Shown here one piece after another: positions 35,775 through 46,069 of a DNA stretch of 64,000 bases. Within the stretch, counting starts at the first letter, position 1; each line of letters starts with the position of its first letter. The stretch is from positions 1,674,001-1,738,000 of the forward strand of contig UGGS01000001.1 in NCBI GenBank assembly GCA_900450595.1, given 5' to 3'. The notes below the pieces were generated by a model that was not told where the DNA came from, made no database searches, and saw only the letters and a program-made list of their open reading frames with translations. This DNA is from [Flavobacterium] thermophilum (GTDB taxonomy: Bacteria > Bacillota > Bacilli > Bacillales > Anoxybacillaceae). Both the position numbers and the translations under genes were made by a program.

Positions 35775-35858
35775 CAAAAAAACCGCAGAAGGAAAGCGCT
35801 TCTGCGGCTCAGTGTGCAAAAAGGCCGCAGAAAGCGAGACTACTCCCCTTCTGCGGCC
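35775..35858 (-). terminator. Two tandem terminator-like hairpins before yrzI
   Basis: Read on the minus strand the first hairpin (35823-35858; GGCCGCAGAA/TTCTGCGGCC) is followed by TTTTT and the second (35783-35807; CCGCAGAAG/CTTCTGCGG, 7-base loop) by TTTTTTT. The stems share the same core sequence, so arms of one could pair with arms of the other. The second T-run ends about 20 bases before the yrzI start, so it could act as an attenuator. Confidence 0.75.
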
Positions 35859-35888
35859 TGATCGCTGTTTTTCGTCATCGGTGCACGT

Positions 35889-35966
35889 TCATTCCCGGTC
35901 GGCGGAAGGTCGAATAGCCATTTTCTGGAATAAATGCGCGAATGTTGACCACATCACCATTGTCAT
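35889..35966 (-). CDS. Putative 25-residue leader ORF upstream of yrzI
   Basis: MTMVMWSTFAHLFQKMAIRP then SADRE, preceded by GAGGGGAGG nine bases before the ATG. It starts about 33 bases after the expected transcription start of the strong promoter at 36006-36034 and stops about 30 bases before the tandem hairpins. I do not recognise the peptide. The context suggests a leader peptide or small protein, but the coding evidence is only position and ribosome site. Confidence 0.4.
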   Translation of the reverse strand: MTMVMWSTFAHLFQKMAIRPSADRE

Positions 35967-36005
35967 GATCTTCGACCTCCCCTCAGAAATGACGTTACGA
36001 AGGTA

Positions 36006-36034
36006 ATTGTATCCAAAAACATTTCCATTGTCAA
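36006..36034 (-). promoter_or_regulatory. Strong sigma-A promoter of the yrzI unit
   Basis: On the minus strand a perfect TTGACA, a 17-bp spacer and TACAAT (5 of 6). It faces the 25-codon ORF, the tandem hairpins and yrzI. It is one of the best vegetative promoters in the window. Confidence 0.8.
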
Positions 36035-36089
36035 CCATTTTTTATAAAAAACAAGCTCCCCTTTGACGGCAGCATGACGAAACCAAAAT

Positions 36090-36107
36090 GAGGGGGCTGA
36101 CCTAAAA
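36090..36107 (+). repeat. Solo copy of the IS1182-type terminal repeat
   Basis: GAGGGGGCTGACCTAAAA is 17 of 18 identical to the right-end repeat (complement) and 16 of 18 identical to the left-end repeat of the IS at 36178-37977, in the same orientation as the left end and 88 bp outside it. Probably a relic of another related element, or of an earlier insertion. Confidence 0.6.
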
Positions 36108-36177
36108 GGCCGCCTGCCTTCAAGATCGTCACAACGATCGTGCAGCAGAAACAGCAAGCACATATATAGCAGCGAAA

Positions 36178-37977
36178 GAGGGTGCTGACCCAAAACGCGA
36201 ATGCGTTTTGGGATCAGCCCCCACTTTTTTGCCTCAAATATAGAAGAATCGCCCTTTTTTCTGGTAGAATAGAGTCACCAAAACCACTACCACCGAAAGA
36301 AGGGCGATTCTTTTATGAAACATGATCATATTTCCTTTAAAGAGTATACCATGGACAACCTCTCTTTGCCAAGCAACATCGCCGATCTCATTCCACGGGA
36401 TAACATGGCCCACGTGGTTCATGAGATGGTTGAACGCATCCCGATGGAGACGTTTCTTGCTTACTACAAAGGAGGGGGCGCCTCCGCCTATCATCCGAAA
36501 ATGATGACCAAAATTCTCCTTTACGCTTACACCCAAAAAATGTATCATGGCCGTGAGATTGCACGGCAGCTCGAAGTCCACCTTCCCCTCATGTGGCTAA
36601 GTGGATTTCAAAAGCCGGACTTCCGCTCCATCAATCGGTTTCGTTCGGAGCGGATGAAAGACCTGATTGACGACCTGTTCCGGGAAATGATCACGCTGCT
36701 CGTGGCCGACGGCTATGTCAAGATGGAAGATTATTTTGTGGATGGAACGAAAATTGAAGCGAATGCCAACCGGTACACCTTCGTTTGGCGCAAATCGGCT
36801 GAGAAGTACCAGGAGAAACTCCAAGCCAATGTCGATCGGCTGATTGCCCAGATCGAGGCGATCGTGGAAGAAGAAAAGGCGGAAGACATCGACCCTTCGC
36901 CGGCCTTTACGTCAGAAGAAATCCGAAAGAAAACCGAGGAGTGGGAAAAACGGTTGGAGGCCGAGCCGGACAACCAACCGTTGAAGAAGGCCATCAAGAA
37001 GATGAAGGAGGACTACTTGCCCCGCAGTGAAAAGTATGAACACCAACTCCATGTATGCGGGGATCGCAACAGCTATTCCAAGACCGATGTGGATGCCACC
37101 TTCATGCGGTTGAAGGAGGATCACATGCGAAACGGCCAGCTCAAGCCGGCCTATAACGTACAGGTGGGTTCTTCCGGCCAATTTATTTTGGGGTATTCCC
37201 TTCATCAGAGGCCGGGCGACACTCGTTGTCTTCTCCCGCATTTGGAGACCGTTCGAGAGAAGTACGGCGTGGAACCCGAACGTTTGATCGCTGACGCGGC
37301 TTATGGCTCGGAAGAGAACTACGTGAAGCTGGAAGAGAAGCACATATCGGCCTTGATCAAGTACCATACGTATGAGAAGGAGAACACGCGCAAGGTCAAG
37401 AAAAATCCGCATCATCAGCAGAATTGGACCTATGTGGAAGAAGAAGACGTTTGGATTTGCGCCAATGGGAAAAAGCTGGTTCGCACCGGAACTTCGAAAC
37501 AGACCACGGAATCAGGATACACCTCGGTCACCCGACACTACCAATGCCATGAATGCGAAGGATGTCCGTTCCGTTCGGCCTGCACGACTTCCAAGTATGG
37601 ACGAACCACGCAATGGAACCCCGTCTATCATGAACAAAAACAGAAAGCCCGCGAACGGTTGGAGAGTGAAGAAGGGCAAGCCCGATACCGCCAACGCCAA
37701 ACCGACATTGAGAGTGTATTTGGGCAAATCAAACAAAATCGCGGGTTTCGTCGCTTTGTCCTGCGAGGCCTCCAAAAAGTTTCCATCGAATGGGGGCTGG
37801 TTTGTGCTGCCCACAATCTTCTCAAAAAAGCCGCTAGGGACAAGCAATTGTCCTTGGTGGCGTAAATGAGGGGGAGAACAGAGTCGGAATTTTGTTCCGT
37901 TTGGTAAAATATACAAAAACCAGAGAGGGCTGACTCCAAAAGTCCGCTTTTTGGCGGACTTTTGGGTCAGCCCCCTC
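36178..37977 (+). mobile_element. IS1182-type insertion sequence
   Basis: About 1.8 kb bounded by 18-bp inverted repeats with one mismatch: GAGGGTGCTGACCCAAAA at 36178 and the complement of GAGGGGGCTGACCCAAAA ending at 37977. Just inside each end a self-complementary hairpin (CCCAAAACGC/GCGTTTTGGG on the left; AAAAGTCCGC/GCGGACTTTT on the right) can block transcription from outside. No clear target duplication was seen. It carries one intact transposase gene and lies between yrhC and yrzI. Confidence 0.85.
36315..37865 (+). CDS. IS1182 family transposase
   Basis: 516 residues, DDE type. The N-terminal DUF772-like region (MTKILLYAYTQKMYHGREIARQL, given in part) is followed by VDGTKIEANANRYTF with the first Asp, LIADAAYGSEENY with the second, and a C-terminal QTDIESVFGQIKQNRGFRRF with the Glu. 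A Cys cluster (CHECEGCPFRSAC) precedes the final motif, as in IS1182 proteins. The frame is open throughout, so it is probably functional. Two in-frame ATGs exist near the start (36315 and 36351). Confidence 0.94.
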   Translation: MKHDHISFKEYTMDNLSLPSNIADLIPRDNMAHVVHEMVERIPMETFLAYYKGGGASAYHPKMMTKILLYAYTQKMYHGREIARQLEVHLPLMWLSGFQKPDFRSINRFRSERMKDLIDDLFREMITLLVADGYVKMEDYFVDGTKIEANANRYTFVWRKSAEKYQEKLQANVDRLIAQIEAIVEEEKAEDIDPSPAFTSEEIRKKTEEWEKRLEAEPDNQPLKKAIKKMKEDYLPRSEKYEHQLHVCGDRNSYSKTDVDATFMRLKEDHMRNGQLKPAYNVQVGSSGQFILGYSLHQRPGDTRCLLPHLETVREKYGVEPERLIADAAYGSEENYVKLEEKHISALIKYHTYEKENTRKVKKNPHHQQNWTYVEEEDVWICANGKKLVRTGTSKQTTESGYTSVTRHYQCHECEGCPFRSACTTSKYGRTTQWNPVYHEQKQKARERLESEEGQARYRQRQTDIESVFGQIKQNRGFRRFVLRGLQKVSIEWGLVCAAHNLLKKAARDKQLSLVA

Positions 37978-38034
37978 CTTTCTTCATTATCGCCAATCAT
38001 AAGCGCAATGACGCTTTTCGTCGAGCCCCATTGA

Positions 38035-38280
38035 TCATTCAAACCGGTCTTCCTCTTCCTCCAAGCGGCGGGCGCAAACGGCGGAGCGACGTGAACAGTA
38101 CAAAGCCGCCATGAAACAGCCTCCAACCATCAGCAAGGCGAACGGTTTTTTCGCTGCCTCAAGCGCTCCCGGGATGATCGTCCCTAAATAGAAAAACACA
38201 CCGAGCGAGAACAAGACAAGGCTGTACATCTTGAAATCGCCCGCCTTCGCCCGCAGCTCGTCTCGTTGCTGCTCGTTCAA
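38035..38280 (-). CDS. yrhC: YrhC family membrane protein
   Basis: 81 residues with two membrane helices (about 18-38 and 46-62) and a charged C-terminus (RRLEEEEDRFE). It follows mccB, exactly where yrhC lies in B. subtilis. Function unknown. The IS1182-type element begins about 60 bp after its stop, cutting it off from yrzI. Confidence 0.85.
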   Translation of the reverse strand: MNEQQRDELRAKAGDFKMYSLVLFSLGVFFYLGTIIPGALEAAKKPFALLMVGGCFMAALYCSRRSAVCARRLEEEEDRFE

Positions 38281-38342
38281 GCCCGATCCCTCCTCTCCCC
38301 TTTCACTGTATCATACATGGACGGAAGGGAGGAGCGGCAATT

Positions 38343-40401
<2,059 letters not shown>

Positions 40402-40458
40402 CGTTGGTCACTCCATTCCTCACGCTCATTTGGCGGCGGGACGGCGGCGTTTTGGCGT

Positions 40459-41163
40459 TTATTTTCGCTTCTGCATGGCGGACAACACAGCCAACACCAG
40501 TTGTGCAGAGTGTTTCGCCGCCGTCTCCAAAAACTGTTCAAACGACACATCCGACTCTTGACCGGCAATATCGGACAGCGCCCGAATCACCACAAACGGC
40601 GTCCCAAACTGCACGCACACTTGGGCGATGGCGGCTGCCTCCATTTCGACGGCGCACAGCTCCGGAAACTGGCTGCGCACAAATTTGACGCGTTCCGGAT
40701 CGTTCATAAACGAATCGCCAGTCGCGATCAAACCGACCGCCGCCTGCAAACCGTCAAGCCGCGCTGCTGCCTGCTTCGCCGCCTCAACAAGCGCCCCATC
40801 GGCCCGGTAGCGCGCCGGCAAGCCGGGCACTTGCCCGTAGGCGTAGCCAAACGCCGTCACATCAACGTCATGGTGGACGACCTCATCGGAAATGACGAGA
40901 TCGCCGACGCGCAACGACGGCAAAAATCCGCCGGCCGAGCCGGTGTTGATGACGAAATCAGGGCGGAATCGGTCAAGCAAAAGCGTCGTTCCCATCGCCG
41001 CATTCACCTTGCCGATGCCGGACTTGAGCAGCACCACCTCGGCACCGTCAAGGCGGCCGGTGGAAAACTCGCATCCGGCGATCACCGTTTCCTCGCGCCC
41101 TTCCATGCGTGCGCGCAAAATGGCCACTTCTTCTTCCATTGCTCCAATGATGGCTGCCTTCAT
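40459..41163 (-). CDS. mtnN: 5'-methylthioadenosine/S-adenosylhomocysteine nucleosidase
   Basis: 234 residues starting [20 protein letters not shown]. Conserved MTAN sites: [26 protein letters not shown] (in part), [11 protein letters not shown], and the catalytic Asp in RALSDIAG. Supplies S-ribosylhomocysteine and adenine. Second gene of the yrrT operon; AGAGGGAGAACG precedes the ATG. Confidence 0.96.
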   Translation of the reverse strand: MKAAIIGAMEEEVAILRARMEGREETVIAGCEFSTGRLDGAEVVLLKSGIGKVNAAMGTTLLLDRFRPDFVINTGSAGGFLPSLRVGDLVISDEVVHHDVDVTAFGYAYGQVPGLPARYRADGALVEAAKQAAARLDGLQAAVGLIATGDSFMNDPERVKFVRSQFPELCAVEMEAAAIAQVCVQFGTPFVVIRALSDIAGQESDVSFEQFLETAAKHSAQLVLAVLSAMQKRK

Positions 41164-41177
41164 CGTTCTCCCTCTTT

Positions 41178-41825
41178 CTATGTCGGTTGTTTCACCGCCT
41201 CCATCACCCAGACGAACGCGTTTTGCTGCGCAAAGGAGACGGAAAAGCCATGGCTGGCAAACAGCGAAGCCAATACGTCAAGCGTCGTGTAATATTCGCG
41301 CTCGAGATCGTCGGCCAAATCGTGGAAGCCGCGCTCCCGTGCGGCTTCGACAGCTTGGCGGAACGCCTTTTTGTCGCGAAACGCCGTATCGGCAAACACT
41401 ATTTTACCACCAGTTTGGAGCAGTTGGCTATATTTGCCGAGCGCCTCGTCTTTTTCCTCATCCGTCAAATGGTGAAACGCGTACGTGCTGGCAATGGTGT
41501 CGACTGGCTCAGGAGGAACCGGAAATTGCAAAAAATCGCCGTCCAGAATGACCGCCCGGCCGCCGAGCTTTTCCGCCGCTTTTTTTCTCATCGGCGCCGA
41601 CGGCTCGATGCCGTATACCGTTTTGCCGCGCTCCAGCAGCTTTTTCGTCAAATTGCCGGTGCCGACGCCAAATTCAAGCACAACACGGCCGGCTTTATCA
41701 GCGACAGTGTTTAAAATGCGATCATAACCGGCAAACACATCGCGGTATTGCTCATCTCCCCCTTCGACTGATCGATCGTATGACTCCGCCCATTGCTCGA
41801 ACAAATCAAGAAATTCCCTGCCCAT
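41178..41825 (-). CDS. yrrT: YrrT, SAM-dependent methyltransferase
   Basis: 215 residues, class I fold with the SAM motif [15 protein letters not shown] and IEPSAPMR. It starts the yrrT-mtnN-mccA-mccB-yrhC series and in B. subtilis is needed in the methionine-to-cysteine route, though its exact substrate is not established. GGAGTGAGGCC precedes the ATG. A perfect 19-bp palindrome just upstream is the likely CymR target. Confidence 0.93.
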   Translation of the reverse strand: MGREFLDLFEQWAESYDRSVEGGDEQYRDVFAGYDRILNTVADKAGRVVLEFGVGTGNLTKKLLERGKTVYGIEPSAPMRKKAAEKLGGRAVILDGDFLQFPVPPEPVDTIASTYAFHHLTDEEKDEALGKYSQLLQTGGKIVFADTAFRDKKAFRQAVEAARERGFHDLADDLEREYYTTLDVLASLFASHGFSVSFAQQNAFVWVMEAVKQPT

Positions 41826-41843
41826 ATGGCCTCACTCCATAAA

Positions 41844-41862
41844 GTTTATAATTCCTATAAAC
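41844..41862. promoter_or_regulatory. Palindromic operator, probable CymR site of the yrrT operon
   Basis: GTTTATA-ATTCC-TATAAAC: perfect 7-bp arms around a 5-base centre, 19 bp before the yrrT ATG. On the coding strand the centre reads TAGGAATTATAA, which resembles CymR boxes of cysteine genes. In B. subtilis CymR represses this same operon, and cymR is encoded at 61914-62330 here. Regulator assignment is inference. Confidence 0.65.
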
Positions 41863-42027
41863 ATAGTATTCTTTAGATGATAACCTGCTCCCACCGTACC
41901 ATAACTTCTTCCGCCGTTCAATGATCGTGCTCGCTGTCATTTGTATTGTTCCCCATCGCCGCTTCTATTGCGCGGGTGGATGGAAGCGGGAAAATTTGCT
42001 ACACTGTCGATGAAAGGAGGCAAAGAC

Positions 42028-42237
42028 ATGGTGAACATTTCCCTTGATTTGATTGAAGACAAAGTGGAGTTTTTTGAAGCTGACGACTTGCGAACGCTTG
42101 AAAAAAAAATCAACGAGCAAATCGAGCATAACAAAGCGCTGCTGCTTTCCGTCCATCATGTGTCGCACCAAATGCATGTCATGGAAAACGGGAAGCGGTT
42201 TTACAGTGCCGTCGTCCACTTTAAGGCAAAAAAATGA
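42028..42237 (+). CDS. yrzA: YrzA family protein (DUF2536)
   Basis: 69 residues starting MVNISLDLIEDKVEFFEADD, with a central amphipathic helix and a C-terminal beta-like stretch (KRFYSAVVHFKAKK). AAAGGAGGCAAAGAC precedes the ATG. It is the only plus-strand gene between yrrT and yrrS, as in B. subtilis. Function unknown. A GC-rich hairpin (ACAGGCGCCC...) follows the stop. Confidence 0.85.
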   Translation: MVNISLDLIEDKVEFFEADDLRTLEKKINEQIEHNKALLLSVHHVSHQMHVMENGKRFYSAVVHFKAKK

Positions 42238-42281
42238 CAGGCGCCCCTTCTAAGCGGGCACCTGTTCCCCTTCAAAAATCG

Positions 42282-42911
42282 CTACGGTTTTTCCCGCAGC
42301 TTTTGCACTTTCGTCGGCTTCCATCCTTCATTCGTCACCCATTCAATATACACTCGGTAATGGGCGGTCTGGTCTCTCGTTGAAATCGTCGCCACCGCTT
42401 TGTTCGGCCCATTGTTGCCGATGAACCAAACGATCATATCGTCCGGCGCGATGCCGGTCGCATAGCTGACCGCATCGAGCATTTCCTTCCAGTCCACCGA
42501 ATCTTTTTTAAACACCGTTTCATGCGGCTCTGATTGCGTCGTGCCAACCGGCTGCCATGCCGGGTTGACGATCTCTTTTTCAATATTCGACCCCGGCGGC
42601 CCCGGCGTTGCCGTCACGTCTTGTTCGGCTTCCTCTTCAGCCGGTTCGGACTCGTCCCCGGAAGCAGCTTCCTCCGTTTCAGACGGCGCGGTCGGTTCTC
42701 CCGTTTCGATTTCGACCCGCTTCGCCCCATCCGCCCCCGCAGCCGGCTTCGCCTCAGCATCCGCCGCTTTATGGCTCGGCTCGCCGCCGAACAATATGTT
42801 CCAACCGACAATGAGAATGAGCAACACCACAACGGCGATTGCTCCATTGAGCCAGCGGTTGATTTTCCGCCGCTTGGCGCGGGTGGCAAAACGTGTTCCG
42901 GTTTGTTGCAT
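42282..42911 (-). CDS. yrrS: YrrS family protein (DUF1510)
   Basis: 209 residues: short basic N-terminus, one membrane helix (about 23-41), a long low-complexity Glu/Ala/Pro linker (about 45-110), then a folded C-terminal domain (KDSVDWKEMLDAVSYATG onward). The domain is probably extracytoplasmic. It follows pbpI, as in B. subtilis, where the pair is sporulation-associated. Called from architecture and position. Confidence 0.88.
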   Translation of the reverse strand: MQQTGTRFATRAKRRKINRWLNGAIAVVVLLILIVGWNILFGGEPSHKAADAEAKPAAGADGAKRVEIETGEPTAPSETEEAASGDESEPAEEEAEQDVTATPGPPGSNIEKEIVNPAWQPVGTTQSEPHETVFKKDSVDWKEMLDAVSYATGIAPDDMIVWFIGNNGPNKAVATISTRDQTAHYRVYIEWVTNEGWKPTKVQKLREKP

Positions 42912-42961
42912 CGGCCTCCCCCTCCTTTATGTGGCCGCAACGAATTCATTATATCGATTCG

Positions 42962-44734
42962 TCACTCCTGGTCGTTTTTGTTTCGGTCATACGCATAAAG
43001 CGCCTCAACCGCCGCGGCAAACACATCATTCGTGGCCGCCTGTCCGCTCGGGCAGTCGAGCTCGACGACGGCGAGGGCGTATTTCGGGCGGTCAGCTGGG
43101 AAATAGCCGGCAAACCATTTATTGATTAATTCGCTGCCGCCCTTCGTTTTTCCTGTCTCCGCCGTCCCGGATTTGCCGGCCACTTCGTACGGAAGCGAGC
43201 GAAAGCGGCGGCCGGTGCCGTCTTCATTGATGACGACGCCGCGCAGCAGCTGCTGGAGCTGCCTTGCCGTTTGCGGCGCAAGCGGCTCCTTGTCCGTCGC
43301 CGGCTCGGGTGAAAACGAAAACAACGTCGTCCCGTTTTTATACAGCACTTTGTCCACGGCCCGCACCTTCAAGGCCTCGCCGCCGCGGGCGATCGTCGCC
43401 ATCATGTTGGCGACGCCAAGCGGGGAGACGCGCACATCTTTTTGCCCAATGGCCGTTTGCGCCACGGCAAGCGGCACCCGCTTATCGCGCTTGTCGTGCC
43501 AAATCGTTCCTTTCTGCTCTTCTGGAAATTGACGGAAATGTTCCTCATGGTACACGGCTCCTTCCCAGCCGGCTGTCGGATACAACCCGAGCTTTTCCGC
43601 ATACGTTTCCAATGCATCCGGGTCATGGCGAACGAGCTGTTTGCCGAGCGCGGCAAACGCGTTGTTGCAGCTGACGGCAAAGCTGTCAGCCAAGTTGAGC
43701 ATGCCGTAGTCGTGCTCCTCATCCAGCGTCGTGCCGTCAATTTTTTTGCTGCAATCAAACATCGCAGCAGGCGAAGCCAGCCCTTCCTCAAGCGCCGCGG
43801 CGGCGACAACCGTTTTAAAGACGGAGCCGGGAATTTGCGGCAGCACCATTTGATTTTCCGCCCCGCGGTTTTTATACGGGTCGCGCGGATTCATATTGGG
43901 GCGGCTGACCATGGCGAGCACGCTGCTGTCGTCCACATCGAGCAGGACGAGCCCGCCTTTTTTCAACCCGTACCGGTCCACGATTTGCTCCATTTCTTGC
44001 TGGATATCACGATCGAGCGTCGTTTGGACAGTCGCCGGGTAAAACGGATTGCCCGGGTCGCTGTATTTCACATCAAGCCCAAACAGCGGCCTTCCTTCAG
44101 CGTCAACGTGGTACAACAGCTTCGTTTCGCCATCTGTGAGCAAAAACTCGTCGAACGCCTTCTCAAGCCCTTGAATGCCAACTTCAGCCTGCGGCGGGAG
44201 CGAACGCTTCGGATAGCGCGTGCGCAGAAGCTTCTCATCCTTCCGGGTAAAGCCAAGCAAATGCGGCGCATACACCGTCTCAAGCGGATATTGTTTCTTG
44301 ACAGCAAAAACCCCGGGGATGCGCAAGTCGTTAATTTGCTTCATTTGGCTGGCGCTTAAGGCGAGCGGCTCGCCGTCTTGCTGCAGGATGAACGGGCCGT
44401 TTGCCTCCTCAAGCTGGCGGCGGATGTCTTCCACCGTAACGCCGGCGATGCGGGCGACTTGCTCAATCGGCCATTTCATCGTCGCCAAAAACGGAAACAG
44501 CACAAGCGACGGCACGTACCGCTTTGTCAGCGGGCGGCCATTCCGGTCGACGAACGAGCCGCGCCCGTCGTCAATCGTCAGCTCCTGCGTACGCTGGGCG
44601 ACGCTTTCCGCGATTAAATTGCGGCCGGCAAACGATTCCGGATCAATGAGCTGGATTTGCGCTAACCGGCCGATCAGCAGCAGCAAGGCAGTCTGGATGA
44701 GCGCGATGGTGACGATTGTCCGTTTTTTCCACAT
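42962..44734 (-). CDS. pbpI: Penicillin-binding protein 4B-like transpeptidase (PbpI)
   Basis: 590-residue class B penicillin-binding protein: membrane anchor near residues 7-24, dimerisation domain (about 50-220), transpeptidase domain with the active-site SVFK (PGSVFKTV), SCN in VSCNNAF, and KSGT in AGKSGTAETG. Cross-links peptidoglycan outside the membrane. In B. subtilis PbpI is made in sporulation under sigma-F. It lies between greA and yrrS, after a terminator that ends the greA transcript. Confidence 0.94.
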   Translation of the reverse strand: MWKKRTIVTIALIQTALLLLIGRLAQIQLIDPESFAGRNLIAESVAQRTQELTIDDGRGSFVDRNGRPLTKRYVPSLVLFPFLATMKWPIEQVARIAGVTVEDIRRQLEEANGPFILQQDGEPLALSASQMKQINDLRIPGVFAVKKQYPLETVYAPHLLGFTRKDEKLLRTRYPKRSLPPQAEVGIQGLEKAFDEFLLTDGETKLLYHVDAEGRPLFGLDVKYSDPGNPFYPATVQTTLDRDIQQEMEQIVDRYGLKKGGLVLLDVDDSSVLAMVSRPNMNPRDPYKNRGAENQMVLPQIPGSVFKTVVAAAALEEGLASPAAMFDCSKKIDGTTLDEEHDYGMLNLADSFAVSCNNAFAALGKQLVRHDPDALETYAEKLGLYPTAGWEGAVYHEEHFRQFPEEQKGTIWHDKRDKRVPLAVAQTAIGQKDVRVSPLGVANMMATIARGGEALKVRAVDKVLYKNGTTLFSFSPEPATDKEPLAPQTARQLQQLLRGVVINEDGTGRRFRSLPYEVAGKSGTAETGKTKGGSELINKWFAGYFPADRPKYALAVVELDCPSGQAATNDVFAAAVEALYAYDRNKNDQE

Positions 44735-44738
44735 AATG

Positions 44739-44773
44739 AAAACACCTCATCATCAGTTTCGACGAGGTGTTTT
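44739..44773 (-). terminator. Terminator of greA
   Basis: AAAACACCTC pairs with GAGGTGTTTT around a 15-base loop, followed on the minus strand by a short T-rich tail. It lies between the greA stop and the pbpI start. Confidence 0.7.
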
Positions 44774-44848
44774 CCTTTCAAACGTGCCGTCGGCGGCGAT
44801 TTGCTGCAGCCTTCATTCGGAGCGGCCCGGACGCGGCGGTCCGCCTGT

Positions 44849-45325
44849 TTATTTGACCGCCACGATTTTGACCAGCATTTCCCCGCCCGGCGTTTGCACC
44901 GTCACCTCATCGCCGACGCGGCGGCCGAGAAGCGATTTGGCAATCGGCGAGTCGTTGGAAATTTTCCCTTCGAACGGGTCGGCCTCGGCGCTGCCGACGA
45001 TCGTGTACGTCTCTTCTTCGCCGTCCGGAAGCTCGATGAACGTCACCGACTTGCCAAGCGAGACGACATCCGGGTTTTCTTTGTCTTCTTCAATGATGAC
45101 GGCGTTGCGGATCATGTTTTCAAGCATTTGAATGCGCGATTCCACAAACGCTTGCTCGTCTTTCGCGGCGTCATATTCCGAGTTTTCCGACAGATCCCCG
45201 AACCCGCGGGCGATTTTGATTCGTTCAACGACTTCTTTCCGCTTGACCGTTTTTAAGTACTCAAGCTCTTGTTCCAGTTTCTCTTTTCCCTCTTTCGTCA
45301 TTGGATACTGCTTTTCATTCGCCAT
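44849..45325 (-). CDS. greA: Transcription elongation factor GreA
   Basis: 158 residues from the ATG at 45325 ([20 protein letters not shown]). N-terminal coiled coil with the acidic tip ([18 protein letters not shown]) that stimulates RNA polymerase to cleave backtracked RNA, and a C-terminal FKBP-like domain ([16 protein letters not shown]). Last gene of the trmR-trhP1-trhP2-udk-greA series, with a hairpin in its leader. Confidence 0.97.
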   Translation of the reverse strand: MANEKQYPMTKEGKEKLEQELEYLKTVKRKEVVERIKIARGFGDLSENSEYDAAKDEQAFVESRIQMLENMIRNAVIIEEDKENPDVVSLGKSVTFIELPDGEEETYTIVGSAEADPFEGKISNDSPIAKSLLGRRVGDEVTVQTPGGEMLVKIVAVK

Positions 45326-45360
45326 TTGTCTCACTCCTCTATGTTCTGCATTATGTAAAA

Positions 45361-45390
45361 CGTACGAACAGAAAAACAACTGTTCGTACG
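45361..45390. other. Perfect 11-bp hairpin in the greA leader
   Basis: CGTACGAACAG pairs exactly with CTGTTCGTACG around 8 bases, 36 bp upstream of the greA ATG. On the minus strand it is followed by TTTTAC, a weak T-run. It could be an attenuator, a terminator for udk, or an mRNA-stabilising element. Confidence 0.6.
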
Positions 45391-45432
45391 CTTACTTGGT
45401 ATATAATATATTGTTTTGTCTCTGTTATGTTA

Positions 45433-46068
45433 TTATAAAAACGCTTTTTGTTCAAGAACTGTGCGAATTTTTGCCACCATTAAATCGATGGCGACTGCGT
45501 TTTGCCCGCCTTCTGGAATGATCACGTCCGCGTAGCGTTTCGTCGGTTCGACAAACTGGTTGTGCATCGGCCGCACGACGGACAAATACTGCTCAATGAC
45601 CGAATCAAACGTGCGGCCGCGCTCTTTCATATCGCGGATGAGGCGGCGGATGATGCGAATGTCCGGGTCGGTGTCGACGTACACTTTGATGTCCATCAAA
45701 TTGCGGAGCCGCTCATCCTCCAAAACGAGAATGCCTTCCAAAATAATGACATCCTTCGGCTCGACGCGGACGACTTCGTTCGAACGGGTATGCAGCTTAT
45801 AGTCATACACCGGCTTGTCGATCGGCTCGTAGCGAAGCAGCCGATGAACGTGCTCGATCAACAAGTCGTTGTCAAACGCCAACGGATGGTCGTAGTTCGT
45901 CTTCAGCCGCTCTTCAAACGGGAGATGGCTTTGGTCCTTGTAGTAAAAATCTTGCTCGAGCACAAGAATCGAGTGATCGCCGAAATGGTCATAAATTGCG
46001 CGGGCGACGCTCGTCTTTCCCGAGCCGGAGCCGCCGGCGACGCCGATGACAACGGGCTTGTCCGCCAT
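45433..46068 (-). CDS. udk: Uridine kinase
   Basis: 211 residues. Phosphorylates uridine and cytidine in pyrimidine salvage. The P-loop is [15 protein letters not shown]; the [12 protein letters not shown] and YDYKLHTR segments contact the nucleoside; [13 protein letters not shown] is the lid. It follows trhP2 by 1 bp, so the two are probably co-transcribed. Confidence 0.97.
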   Translation of the reverse strand: MADKPVVIGVAGGSGSGKTSVARAIYDHFGDHSILVLEQDFYYKDQSHLPFEERLKTNYDHPLAFDNDLLIEHVHRLLRYEPIDKPVYDYKLHTRSNEVVRVEPKDVIILEGILVLEDERLRNLMDIKVYVDTDPDIRIIRRLIRDMKERGRTFDSVIEQYLSVVRPMHNQFVEPTKRYADVIIPEGGQNAVAIDLMVAKIRTVLEQKAFL

Positions 46069-46069
46069 C

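Noticed and set aside
36170..37990. Target-site duplication of the IS1182-type element
   Set aside because: The bases flanking the two inverted repeats do not form a convincing direct repeat.
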